NCBI GenBank assembly: GCA_903945325.1
Contig: CAJAVE010000236.1
Span: 1 to 32,635, forward strand
Source: an uncultured beta proteobacterium
GTDB lineage: Bacteria; Pseudomonadota; Gammaproteobacteria; Burkholderiales; Burkholderiaceae_C
Length of the DNA stretch: 32,635 nucleotides
Reading direction: 5' to 3'
Part shown: positions 15,358-22,352 of the stretch, piece after piece
How positions within the stretch are numbered: the first letter of the stretch is position 1
How the letters are laid out: the number at the start of each line of letters is the position of its first letter
The notes under the pieces: generated by a model
Seen by the model: the letters and a program-made list of their open reading frames with translations, nothing else
Database searches by the model: none
What the model was told of the DNA's origin: nothing
Made by a program: the position numbers and the translations under genes

Positions 15358-15396
15358 GGCAATTTCCTGTGTGTCGTCGTCGGCTGATTGCCGGGG

Positions 15397-16137
15397 TTAG
15401 CCTTGCAGGCCGAGCAACTGTCCGGCTGAGCGGTCATTGGATTCGGCAGTTTGCAGCAAGCGCATCTGGGTTTCAAACTGTCGGGCAGTCTGGATCATCC
15501 CGACCATGGCTTCAATCGGATTGACATTGGATCCTTCGAGTGCACCCACTTGAAGTTTGGCAGTGTCATCGTTGGGTAACGGATCGCCTGAACGAGCACG
15601 AAACAGGCCGTCAGCGCCTCGGCGCAGTGGATCGTCTGCATTGGGAGTGACCATCTTCAAGCGACCGATGGTGTTGGCAGGTTGGCTGCCGATCTTGGCG
15701 CTTACCGTTCCATCGTGTCCAATTGACACCGTGGCTCCGGGCGGTACGGTCATGGGCGCGCCTCCGTTGGATAAAACGGGCAGGCCGCCGGGGCTCACCA
15801 GCGTACCGTCGGTTGCCGTCTCCAGATGACCATTGCGCGTGTAAGCTTCGGTGCCATCCAGGCCCTGCACGGCAAACCAGGCGTTACCGTTTGCCATGAC
15901 GTCCATCCCCCGGTCCGTGCGCTGTGCAGGGCCTGCCCGGTCCAGGTAGCCCGCTGTTGCCTCAACAGCAAACACGCGTGTGGTTGCACCGTCGCCTTGA
16001 AGGGGAACAGCACGGTAGGTGGACAGCTCGGCTCGGAAGCCGTTGGTCGAGGCATTGGCCAGATTGTTGGACAAGACCGCCTGGCGACTTGCGGCTGCGT
16101 TGGCCCCCGACATCGCGGTGTAGATGAGGCGGTCCAT
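15397..16137 (-). CDS. flgF: Flagellar proximal rod protein
   Basis: This 246-residue protein starts MDRLIYTAMSGANAA, the typical FlgF beginning, followed by the rod/hook motif SNNLANASTNGFRAELS. It carries GMDVMANGNAWFAVQ and EAYTRNGH, and ends with SNVNPIEAMVGMIQTARQFETQMRLL. FlgF is a minor proximal rod subunit. It is about the same length as enterobacterial FlgF and lies 26 bp after flgE in the same direction. GGGAG about ten bases upstream serves as the ribosome-binding site. Confidence 0.96.
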   Translation of the reverse strand: MDRLIYTAMSGANAAASRQAVLSNNLANASTNGFRAELSTYRAVPLQGDGATTRVFAVEATAGYLDRAGPAQRTDRGMDVMANGNAWFAVQGLDGTEAYTRNGHLETATDGTLVSPGGLPVLSNGGAPMTVPPGATVSIGHDGTVSAKIGSQPANTIGRLKMVTPNADDPLRRGADGLFRARSGDPLPNDDTAKLQVGALEGSNVNPIEAMVGMIQTARQFETQMRLLQTAESNDRSAGQLLGLQG

Positions 16138-16163
16138 GGTGGTTTATCTCCCGTGGTTTAGGT

Positions 16164-17378
16164 TTAGCGCAGATTGACCAGGGTCTGCAAAGTTGCATCC
16201 TGGGTTTTGATGGTTTGAGCATTCGCCTGGTAGTCGCGCTGAGCGGTCATCATGTTGATCAATTCAGCGGTCAGATCAACATTGGATGCTTCCAGAGCAC
16301 CGGAATTAATGGAGCCAAAGTTGCCCTGTTTCGGTGATCCTGGAATCGGCTGACCAGAACTGACCGTTTCTTCCCAGTTGCCTTGGCCAACGGGTTTCAA
16401 TCCTTGCGTATTGCGGAAGTCAGCGAGAGCAAGCTGGCCCTTGGCCTGGCTCTGGCCGTTGGAGTAACGGGTGGTAATGATGCCCTGGTCGCTGATTGAG
16501 ACACCCGTCAGCGTCCCTGCCGTGTAGCCGTCCTGCGTCAGATCCGACACGGTAAACGACGTTCCGTATTGGGTCGTTTGACTCAAGTCAATGGTCGCAG
16601 GAAAAGTCAGAATATTGGGGTTGCTTGAAGCCAGTGTGATTGGTACTGCATTGGGAAGTGCCAGTACGTTCCCAGAGTTGTCAAAATTGAGCGTCGTCAA
16701 TGTGGTGCCGCCCGCAGCGGGGTCGCCGTCAGTAACATCCCACGCGTCAGCGGCAGTTTTGATGAAATACAGTTTTACCGTTGTTTTGACCCCTTGGGCA
16801 TCGTATGCCTCCAAAGTCGTGCCGTAAGTGGTGTACGGAGTTGGTGGTACTGCAGCAGAAGCGATCTCTGCGCGGGCGTCGAGATTGACGGTCGCTGCGA
16901 TCAAGCTTGTAGCCTTTGCCGCAATCGGTGCTCCAGTCGGTATGGTGAGTGGCACTGGAGTGGTGCTGAGCGGTACGCCCGAAGCGTCGGTTGGAAATCC
17001 CAATACACTGGCTTTGGCGTTGGTGATCAGATTGCCTTTTGTGTCCAATTTGAACTGGCCATCGCGTGTATAGGCAAAGCTCTTGTCGGGCAATTGCAGC
17101 TGGAAAAACCCACCACCGTTGATCGCGCAGTCGAGGTTATTGCCTGTGATGTTGATGGTCCCCTGAGAGAATTGCTGGGAAATGGTCGCAATTTCCACAC
17201 CAATGCCGGAACTCGCACCGGCTCCCCCGCTAGGTCCAGACGAAGCCGAGACCACGGCGGAAAATTCGACCCGCGAGGATTTGGCTCCGATGGTGTTCGA
17301 GTTGGCAATATTGTTGCCAATAACGTCCAGGTTTTTTCCTGCAGCATTCAAGCCAGAAAGGCCAGTTTGGAAGCTCAT
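16164..17378 (-). CDS. flgE: Flagellar hook protein
   Basis: This 404-residue protein has the hook-protein N-terminus (MSFQTGLSGLNAAGKNLDVIGNNIANSNTIGAKSS, here noted in parts), then FSQGTINITGNNLDCAINGGGFF and FAYTRDGQFKLD. The C-terminus contains GALEASNVDLTAELINMMTAQRDYQANAQTIKT. The variable middle (about residues 130-320) forms the outer domains of the hook. FlgE polymerises outside the cell under the FlgD cap. The start is backed by GAAGGA seven bases upstream. It follows flgD by 48 bp. Confidence 0.97.
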   Translation of the reverse strand: MSFQTGLSGLNAAGKNLDVIGNNIANSNTIGAKSSRVEFSAVVSASSGPSGGAGASSGIGVEIATISQQFSQGTINITGNNLDCAINGGGFFQLQLPDKSFAYTRDGQFKLDTKGNLITNAKASVLGFPTDASGVPLSTTPVPLTIPTGAPIAAKATSLIAATVNLDARAEIASAAVPPTPYTTYGTTLEAYDAQGVKTTVKLYFIKTAADAWDVTDGDPAAGGTTLTTLNFDNSGNVLALPNAVPITLASSNPNILTFPATIDLSQTTQYGTSFTVSDLTQDGYTAGTLTGVSISDQGIITTRYSNGQSQAKGQLALADFRNTQGLKPVGQGNWEETVSSGQPIPGSPKQGNFGSINSGALEASNVDLTAELINMMTAQRDYQANAQTIKTQDATLQTLVNLR

Positions 17379-17426
17379 GGTGTGTTCCTTCTTTTATGTT
17401 TGCGTAGTTGTGTTTGAGGGGCGGCG

Positions 17427-18086
17427 TTACAAAACTGCCTTCACTGCGTCGTAGGTTACGGCGGACCGTCCCTTGAGTTGCAGATTCATGGTGGCGCCAT
17501 CGGTACTGATGGCGGTTACAGTTTCACGTGCCATGGAAGTTGAGGCGACATTTTGCTTGCCACTGGTGGCGACCACCTTGAAGATCGGGCTTGCTGCCTC
17601 CGTGTAGTTCGACGCATCCCAGGAGAATGGGTGCAACCCGGCGCCTTGGGCGCCAAGGTTGATGGTGTCGAGCAATTGGCCACCTGGCGACAGGATCTGG
17701 ACGCTAACTTTGTCTGCGTTGCCCGAGAGATTCACTGCACCGCTGGCTGTGCCACCATCGACGGAGAGTGTGTTGCTTTGCAGCAAAACATCATGGCCAA
17801 TCATGCCGGTTCCCTGCATGACCTGCATCGCGGTGAACTGACTGGCCATCGATTTCATGGTTTCGTTTAGCTGATTGATGCCCGTCACCGTATTGATTTG
17901 CGCCATTTGACTGGTCATCTGCGCGTTGTCCATGGGATTCATGGGGTCCTGGTTATTCAGTTGCGCAACCAGCAGCTTCAGAAATCGGTCCTGCTGCGCG
18001 TCTGCGCTTGTCTGGCCTGATGTCTTGAGTGCGGCGCCTGTAATGCCGATTTGACTGCTGCTGGTGTTATCGACGGTGGCTACCAT
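17427..18086 (-). CDS. flgD: Flagellar hook-capping protein
   Basis: The ATG at 18086 gives 219 residues. The conserved N-terminal segment QDRFLKLLVAQLNNQDPMNPMDNAQMTSQ is seen in two stretches (FLKLLVAQL and DPMNPMDNAQ), followed by QINTVTGINQLNETM and a C-terminal half with FlgD immunoglobulin-like strands (FSWDASNYT). FlgD sits at the tip of the growing hook as a scaffold and is lost after hook completion. A TTG 12 bp further upstream would add four residues, but it lies inside the GGAG ribosome-binding site of the ATG at 18086, so the ATG is the better start. Confidence 0.95.
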   Translation of the reverse strand: MVATVDNTSSSQIGITGAALKTSGQTSADAQQDRFLKLLVAQLNNQDPMNPMDNAQMTSQMAQINTVTGINQLNETMKSMASQFTAMQVMQGTGMIGHDVLLQSNTLSVDGGTASGAVNLSGNADKVSVQILSPGGQLLDTINLGAQGAGLHPFSWDASNYTEAASPIFKVVATSGKQNVASTSMARETVTAISTDGATMNLQLKGRSAVTYDAVKAVL

Positions 18087-18103
18087 GCTGGACTCCAATT
18101 GGT

Positions 18104-18508
18104 TTATTGACCCATTTGCAGGGTTTTCAGCAACAGCGTCTTGGCGGTGTTCATCACCTCGACGTTGTTCTGGTACGAGCGCGAGGCAGAGATCATGTTT
18201 ACCATCTCTTCGACAGGGTTTACGTTGGACTGCGTGACATACCCGTCGGCGTCCGCCGATGGGTGCGACGGGTTGTGTACCTTGCGCAGCGGTTCGCTGC
18301 TTTCCTTGATGGAATTTACGCGTACGCCAGACGAGGCGTCCGATCCCATGGGAACGGTTTCAAACACCACTTGCCGACTTTTGTAGCCCTGTCCGTCCGG
18401 GCCCGCGACCGCGTCCGCATTGGCCAGGTTGCTGGCGACGACGTTGAGGCGCTGGGACTGTGCGCTGACTGCACTGCCGGAGACATTGAAAATTGAAAAC
18501 ATGGACAT
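18104..18508 (-). CDS. flgC: Flagellar proximal rod protein
   Basis: At 134 residues this has normal FlgC length. It begins MSMFSIFNVSGSAVSAQSQRL, carries ASNLANADAV, and then YKSRQVVFETV. The C-terminal motif is YVTQSNVNPVEEMVNMISASRSYQNNVEVMNTAK, here seen in parts. FlgC is a proximal rod subunit in the periplasm. AGGAG seven bases upstream favours the first of two close ATG codons. It lies 30 bp after flgB and 17 bp before flgD. Confidence 0.97.
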   Translation of the reverse strand: MSMFSIFNVSGSAVSAQSQRLNVVASNLANADAVAGPDGQGYKSRQVVFETVPMGSDASSGVRVNSIKESSEPLRKVHNPSHPSADADGYVTQSNVNPVEEMVNMISASRSYQNNVEVMNTAKTLLLKTLQMGQ

Positions 18509-18538
18509 GGTGTTGCTCCTGGGGCGCTTTGTTTGGCT

Positions 18539-18970
18539 TTATTGGCCCTGGATGGCGCTCAAGATTCCCTTGGCGCTGCCGTTGATAAAGCGCAGGGTAG
18601 CTTCATAGCGCACAGAGTTGTCGACAAAGTTTGCCCGTTCGCGATCCATATCAACGCTATTGCCGTCCATAGAGGGTTGTGTTTGCGTTGTGTAGGCCAG
18701 AGCAGTAGTTCCCATGGAGACAGTCGTTGCCCGCAAGCCAATGTGATTGGCATGGGTTGCAACTTTGGATGTTGCGCTGGACGCCATGGACAGTGCGCTG
18801 GCGCCAACACCTGTGGCGGTAGTCATGGCGTCCTTAAAATTGATGTCGCGCCCGACATAGCCTGGTGTGTCTGCGTTGGCAATATTGCTGGCAATCACGC
18901 GTTGCCGTTCGGCGCGCAGGACCAGAGCTTTCGAATGAAAGTCCAGCGCATCGGTCATTTTGGCAAACAT
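18539..18970 (-). CDS. flgB: Flagellar proximal rod protein, first gene of the flg operon
   Basis: This 143-residue protein shows the FlgB pattern: an N-terminal helix (FAKMTDALDFHSKALVLRAER), the motif ASNIANADTPGYVGRDINFKDAM in parts, a Ser/Thr/Ala-rich middle and a C-terminal helix with VDMDRERANFVDNSVRYEATLRF. FlgB is the rod subunit nearest the MS ring. GGAGG six bases before the ATG supports the start. It is the first gene of flgBCDEFGHIJKL and diverges from flgA with a 221-bp gap. Confidence 0.97.
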   Translation of the reverse strand: MFAKMTDALDFHSKALVLRAERQRVIASNIANADTPGYVGRDINFKDAMTTATGVGASALSMASSATSKVATHANHIGLRATTVSMGTTALAYTTQTQPSMDGNSVDMDRERANFVDNSVRYEATLRFINGSAKGILSAIQGQ

Positions 18971-19191
18971 CGACTACCTCCAGGTGGATTGACGAACTTG
19001 CCGGGCGCACCCGGTGGTTCGGCGTGAATCAATTATGGGAAAACCTTTAATTTTTTAGAGATGGAATATGGGGTGGAAAACGGTCTACTTAAAGCGTTTG
19101 TGGAAGCCCGGTCGGCCTATATTCCATTGGCCTGAAATCCTGAATCGTTGATGGTGAGTGTCGAAGCGTTGGGGTTCGCTGGAGAAATTTC
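18971..19191. promoter_or_regulatory. Divergent promoter region between flgB and flgA
   Basis: This 221-bp gap must carry the flgB operon promoter and the flgA promoter. It is AT-richer than the flanking genes and contains the inverted repeat TGGAATAT (19062-19069) / ATATTCCA (19119-19126). In enteric bacteria FlhDC activates both sides of this gap. I see no convincing FlhDC box or sigma-28 or sigma-54 promoter here, so the elements remain unassigned. Confidence 0.5.
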
Positions 19192-19932
19192 ATGTTTGTA
19201 CTTTTTTGTCGGTCCCTACAAGTGCGCTACTGCGTAGTGCTTTTTTTGTTGGTTTCTACAATCCTGTTTGGTGGGGTCTCGCAGGCTCAAGTTGCCCAGT
19301 CGCCTGACTTTGAAGCGCTCGCTCAGGAGTGGTTGCGGGGCGCTGCGAATTCGACTCAAGCAACTGTGGGGGGGCTGCGAATGGAAGTGAAGGTCGGCAG
19401 CCTCGATAGCCGGTTGCGGCTGGCTCCCTGTGGAAACGTCGAGCCCTACTTGCCGTCGGGTTCCCGTTTGTGGGGGCGTACCCGCATTGGCTTGCGCTGT
19501 ATGGACGGAGTCAGCCGATGGAACGTCTCTCTGCCTGTCACTGTCAGCGCGTTTGGAAATGCATGGGTCATCAAGGGGCCAGTGCTAACCGGTGCAGTGA
19601 TTACACAAGATGATGTGGTGGAGGCAGAAGTGAATTGGGCAGAGGAATCAAGCCCTGTCATCAGAGAGCGGGCATTGTGGGTTGGTCAAATTGCGACTCG
19701 CAGTTTGACCACAGGGCAGACGTTGCGACAGGACATGGTCAAGTCAGCACAAGTTTTCCAGGCCGGCGCCCATGTTCGTGTGGTTGCGCAGGGGCCAGGA
19801 TTCGAGGTCTCATCTGAAGCCCAGGCACTGTCGGCGGGCGTTGTTGGTCAAGTAGCAAGGGTTCGCATGGAGAATGGGCGGGTTTCCTCCGGGGTTGTAC
19901 TGGATACCAGAACAGTAAAAATCGCCCTTTAA
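19192..19932 (+). CDS. flgA: Flagellar P-ring assembly chaperone
   Basis: This 246-residue protein starts with a hydrophobic signal sequence (residues about 12-33, ending near SQAQ). The mature part has the FlgA layout: an N-terminal region with SRLRLAPCGNVEPYLPSGSRLWGRTRIG and a C-terminal SAF domain (VITQDDVVEAEVNW, GQTLRQDMVKSAQVFQAG, then QVARVRMENGRV). FlgA is a periplasmic chaperone for FlgI during P-ring assembly. A GGAGA ribosome-binding site lies about six bases before the ATG. The gene heads a plus-strand run flgA-flgM-flgN, although flgM has its own promoter. Confidence 0.95.
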   Translation: MFVLFCRSLQVRYCVVLFLLVSTILFGGVSQAQVAQSPDFEALAQEWLRGAANSTQATVGGLRMEVKVGSLDSRLRLAPCGNVEPYLPSGSRLWGRTRIGLRCMDGVSRWNVSLPVTVSAFGNAWVIKGPVLTGAVITQDDVVEAEVNWAEESSPVIRERALWVGQIATRSLTTGQTLRQDMVKSAQVFQAGAHVRVVAQGPGFEVSSEAQALSAGVVGQVARVRMENGRVSSGVVLDTRTVKIAL

Positions 19933-19969
19933 GCAAAAAAATAGACCCAAAGACACGTGCAAATTTTTC

Positions 19970-19996
19970 TAAAGTCAGTCATGATCCGGCCGATAA
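19970..19996 (+). promoter_or_regulatory. Sigma-28 (FliA) promoter of flgMN
   Basis: TAAAGTCA (19970-19977), 11 bp, then GCCGATAA (19989-19996). The E. coli sigma-28 consensus is TAAAGTTT-N11-GCCGATAA, so the -10 box is 8 of 8, the -35 box 6 of 8, and the spacing exact. It lies 42 bp before the flgM ATG, between flgA and flgM. Confidence 0.85.
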
Positions 19997-20038
19997 CTAT
20001 CGCACGAGACCACACTTATCGTGGTTTTGGAGAACACC

Positions 20039-20371
20039 ATGAAAATCGGTCCATCGCCAGAAAAGTCACTCCAGATCCCATCGGGCAGCGTTGCGGTGGG
20101 TCAAAAAGCGGGTCAAGCTGCGCCAGCGAGCACTTTGGCAACAACGAACGCAGCGCCAAGCACACGTTCGGCCGGTGTTGCCGTAACGGTCTCAACTTTG
20201 GCGCGGGGGCTGGAAAAGGCATCACGCAGCGATGCTGCGGACGTCGATACCCAGAAAGTCGCTTCGGTGCGATCCGCTATTCAGGAGGGAACCTATGTGG
20301 TCAATCCAGAAGCGATAGCGGACAAGTTGCTGTCCAACGCGCAGGAAATGCTCAATCGTACGACCCGTTAG
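20039..20371 (+). CDS. flgM: Anti-sigma-28 factor
   Basis: This 110-residue protein starts MKIGPSPEKS. Its N-terminal half is Ala/Ser/Thr-rich and likely unstructured. The conserved C-terminal FlgM segment is at about residues 65-105 (VDTQKVASVRSAIQEGTYVV, then NPEAIADKLLSNAQEML), the part that binds FliA. FlgM holds FliA inactive until the hook-basal body is complete and it is then exported. A GTG 18 bp upstream is in frame, but GGAG six bases before the ATG at 20039 lies between the two and decides for the ATG. It sits downstream of the FliA promoter, which gives autogenous feedback. Confidence 0.95.
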   Translation: MKIGPSPEKSLQIPSGSVAVGQKAGQAAPASTLATTNAAPSTRSAGVAVTVSTLARGLEKASRSDAADVDTQKVASVRSAIQEGTYVVNPEAIADKLLSNAQEMLNRTTR

Positions 20372-20416
20372 GGTGGGTGGGGGCCTGTGCTACTTTTTGT
20401 AGATTGGGGTCCTGAT

Positions 20417-20797
20417 ATGCCGCACACTTCTATTGACTTTCATTTGGATATTTTGGAAGAACGGTTCAATGTCCTTTCGGCTGCGCTGATTGACGGGAGC
20501 GCTGAGACATTACAGTCCGCCAGCGCCAGTCTTCAACTTCTGGCCGTGGAACTGGTTCAAATTCTTGATGTACAAGGGCGGACCCAAATAGATGAATCTG
20601 CACGGTCTCGCAGAATCCGCTCACTGTCTTTTGGTTTGTCGGTAGTTCGTGAGAACCTTTTGCGCCGGTCTGCCTATGTTGAACGTGCACTCGAGTTGAT
20701 AGTACCCGCGACACACCAAAAATCGACTTACGCTGGTCGTCGAACCTTTGGCGGACCTATTCTGCAATCCGGCGCGTTTTCGGTATTGGCGGCCTGA
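20417..20797 (+). CDS. flgN: Flagellar secretion chaperone FlgN-like protein
   Basis: The 126-residue protein from the ATG at 20417 is mostly helical, with heptad-like Leu spacing (FHLDILEERFNVLSAALI, then ASASLQLLAVELVQIL). Basic residues and LSFGLSVVRENLLRRSAYVERAL follow. This matches the length and helical hairpin of FlgN, the export chaperone for FlgK and FlgL, although sequence conservation in this family is weak. Position right after flgM (45 bp) is the usual place for flgN. GGGGT six bases before 20417 favours that start over an in-frame GTG at 20387. Confidence 0.85.
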   Translation: MPHTSIDFHLDILEERFNVLSAALIDGSAETLQSASASLQLLAVELVQILDVQGRTQIDESARSRRIRSLSFGLSVVRENLLRRSAYVERALELIVPATHQKSTYAGRRTFGGPILQSGAFSVLAA

Positions 20798-20799
20798 AA

Positions 20800-20822
20800 T
20801 CTTGCGTGGAGGCCTAGCAAGA
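20800..20822. terminator. Candidate bidirectional hairpin between flgN and fliA
   Basis: TCTTGC (20800-20805) and GCAAGA (20817-20822) form a six-pair stem around an 11-base loop in the 38-bp gap between the convergent flgN and fliA genes. Neither strand has a proper T-run, so the call rests mostly on position. Confidence 0.3.
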
Positions 20823-20835
20823 GTAGTACAGGTAT

Positions 20836-21552
20836 TCAGTGTGAGCGCATCTTTGCCCGCAGACGGGCGATGGACTGACTGTGAAGTTGGCATATGCGGG
20901 ACTCAGTTACATCCAAAACGGCTGCAATTTCCTTTAAGTTCATGTCCTGTTCGTAATACATGCTCATGATGTATTGCTCGCGCTCGGGTAAACTTTTTAT
21001 GGCAGCAACCAGAGACTCACGCAGTCGCTGGTCGCGCAGCATATTCAGAGGATCTGCGTCGCTGTCTGCGACATGGCGATCCAGAAAATTGTCGTCGTCC
21101 TCACTGTTGCGCGCCATGTCTTCAAGGTAGACCAATTGCGTTCCGCGAACTTTGCCAAGCAGTGACTGGTAGTCCGACAGCGGCAAACCCATTTCGGTGG
21201 CGATTTCCGATTCGATCGGACTGCGGCCCAAACGATGCTCAAGGCGGCGTATGGTGCTTTCGATATCCTTTTGACTTTTTCGGGAGCCTCGGGACATCCA
21301 ATCGCTCCCACGAAGTTCATCCAGCATGGCGCCACGGATGCGCTGGGTGGCAAACGTCTCAAATTGCACACCTTGGGAAACTTCATAGCGGGACAAGGCA
21401 TCAGCTAAACCAATCAAACCGACCTGAATCAGGTCATCCACTTCTACGCTGGGTGGAAGCTTGGCCATCATGTAATGCGCCAGTTTGCGAACCAGTGGCT
21501 GATACTGCTTGATAAGGGCTGATCGATCTAATTGGCCCTTCACGGTGTACAT
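20836..21552 (-). CDS. fliA: Flagellar sigma factor sigma-28
   Basis: This 238-residue protein has the FliA layout without region 1.1. Sigma region 2 lies at about residues 15-85 (YQPLVRKLAHYMMAKLPPSVEVDDLIQVG, in parts, then VQFETFATQRIRGAMLDELR). Region 3 follows (RRLEHRLGRSPIESEIATEMG), and region 4 with helix-turn-helix LKEIAAVLDVTESRICQLHSQS. It directs RNA polymerase to late flagellar and chemotaxis genes and is inhibited by FlgM. The ATG at 21552 has GGGAG six bases upstream; a TTG just before it is not needed. The ATG shares one base with the stop of the FlhG-like gene, so it is the last gene of the flhB-flhA-flhF operon. Confidence 0.97.
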   Translation of the reverse strand: MYTVKGQLDRSALIKQYQPLVRKLAHYMMAKLPPSVEVDDLIQVGLIGLADALSRYEVSQGVQFETFATQRIRGAMLDELRGSDWMSRGSRKSQKDIESTIRRLEHRLGRSPIESEIATEMGLPLSDYQSLLGKVRGTQLVYLEDMARNSEDDDNFLDRHVADSDADPLNMLRDQRLRESLVAAIKSLPEREQYIMSMYYEQDMNLKEIAAVLDVTESRICQLHSQSIARLRAKMRSH

Positions 21553-22352
21553 CAATGACTCCCTGCAAAATGATCAACTTGCCTAAAGTGTGGCACGTGG
21601 GAATTCAGCGTCGGCAGAGTATTCCCATTCTCCAAGGGTAACGCGTTTTCCATCAGGCGCAACGCCAAGCTTTGAATGTCGTCATTCTGGTGCTCTCCGT
21701 CCAACTGTTCGACGATGCTCAGCGCTTTGACATCTTGATCCAAAAACTTCTTTGCGCAATCGCTCAGGTTCCTAAATGTCTGCTGATCCAGCACGCGTAA
21801 CGCATGTGACTGATCTTGGATCATATTGACGATGGTAGGCTTTAGTTTGCCAGCTATCAACAGGCGCTTTAACGCCAGGTAGCTAGTAATCAAGGACGTC
21901 CGTGATTGTGAGACAGCGAGAAGGGGCTCAATGCCTGTGTAAGCAATCAGGGGAATCATCCACTCTACTTTACAGTACAGAATCACAACACCTTCTTGAG
22001 GAAATAGATGGCCTAACTGACGCAAACTTTTTTGTGAATACAAAGCGCATAGGTTCTGTATGCCCGTCTCCGCTGGTATGACCATCCAAGCTGAAGTGTC
22101 TCGACTTGCATTGTCATGCCAGTGAGCGTTTTCCAGCAAATCAGCGAGACCCGGGTTGGCTTCAGACTCTTGCGTGGTTGCATCCAAAACGGTTACCGCA
22201 TACCCAAAACCCACTAATGCAAGGCAAAGCTGCCAAAGCAATGGCAACTCCGCGTGTTCATCGCCGTGATTCACAACGGCTAGCATGCGCGGACCATTTT
22301 GCGAAGCCAATCGGAGCAAGCCTTCAGCTTGACTGGCATGGTGTTCAAGCAT
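21552..22352 (-). CDS. FlhG/MinD-like protein with degenerate ATPase site
   Basis: The start at 22352 overlaps the flhF stop and has AGGGG seven bases upstream, giving 266 residues; ATG 22382 is in frame but lacks a ribosome site. The N-terminus contains SQAEGLLRLAS, close to the D-Q-A-x-x-L-R motif by which FlhG stimulates the FlhF GTPase. Next, MLAVVNHGDEHAELPLLWQL aligns with the P-loop region of MinD/FlhG (V-x-x-G-K-G-G-V-G-K-T), but the Gly and Lys residues are gone; TVLDAT keeps the acidic position of the following strand. The position between flhF and fliA is that of flhG. It is probably an FlhG relative that has lost ATP binding and keeps FlhF contact (inference). Overall similarity is low, so family membership is argued from place and motif. 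Confidence 0.75.
   Translation of the reverse strand: MLEHHASQAEGLLRLASQNGPRMLAVVNHGDEHAELPLLWQLCLALVGFGYAVTVLDATTQESEANPGLADLLENAHWHDNASRDTSAWMVIPAETGIQNLCALYSQKSLRQLGHLFPQEGVVILYCKVEWMIPLIAYTGIEPLLAVSQSRTSLITSYLALKRLLIAGKLKPTIVNMIQDQSHALRVLDQQTFRNLSDCAKKFLDQDVKALSIVEQLDGEHQNDDIQSLALRLMENALPLENGNTLPTLNSHVPHFRQVDHFAGSH

Noticed and set aside
19062-19126. Inverted repeat TGGAATAT/ATATTCCA as an FlhDC box
   Set aside because: The halves are 49 bp apart, far more than the 10-12 bp expected, and the cores do not match AAATA(A/G)CG.
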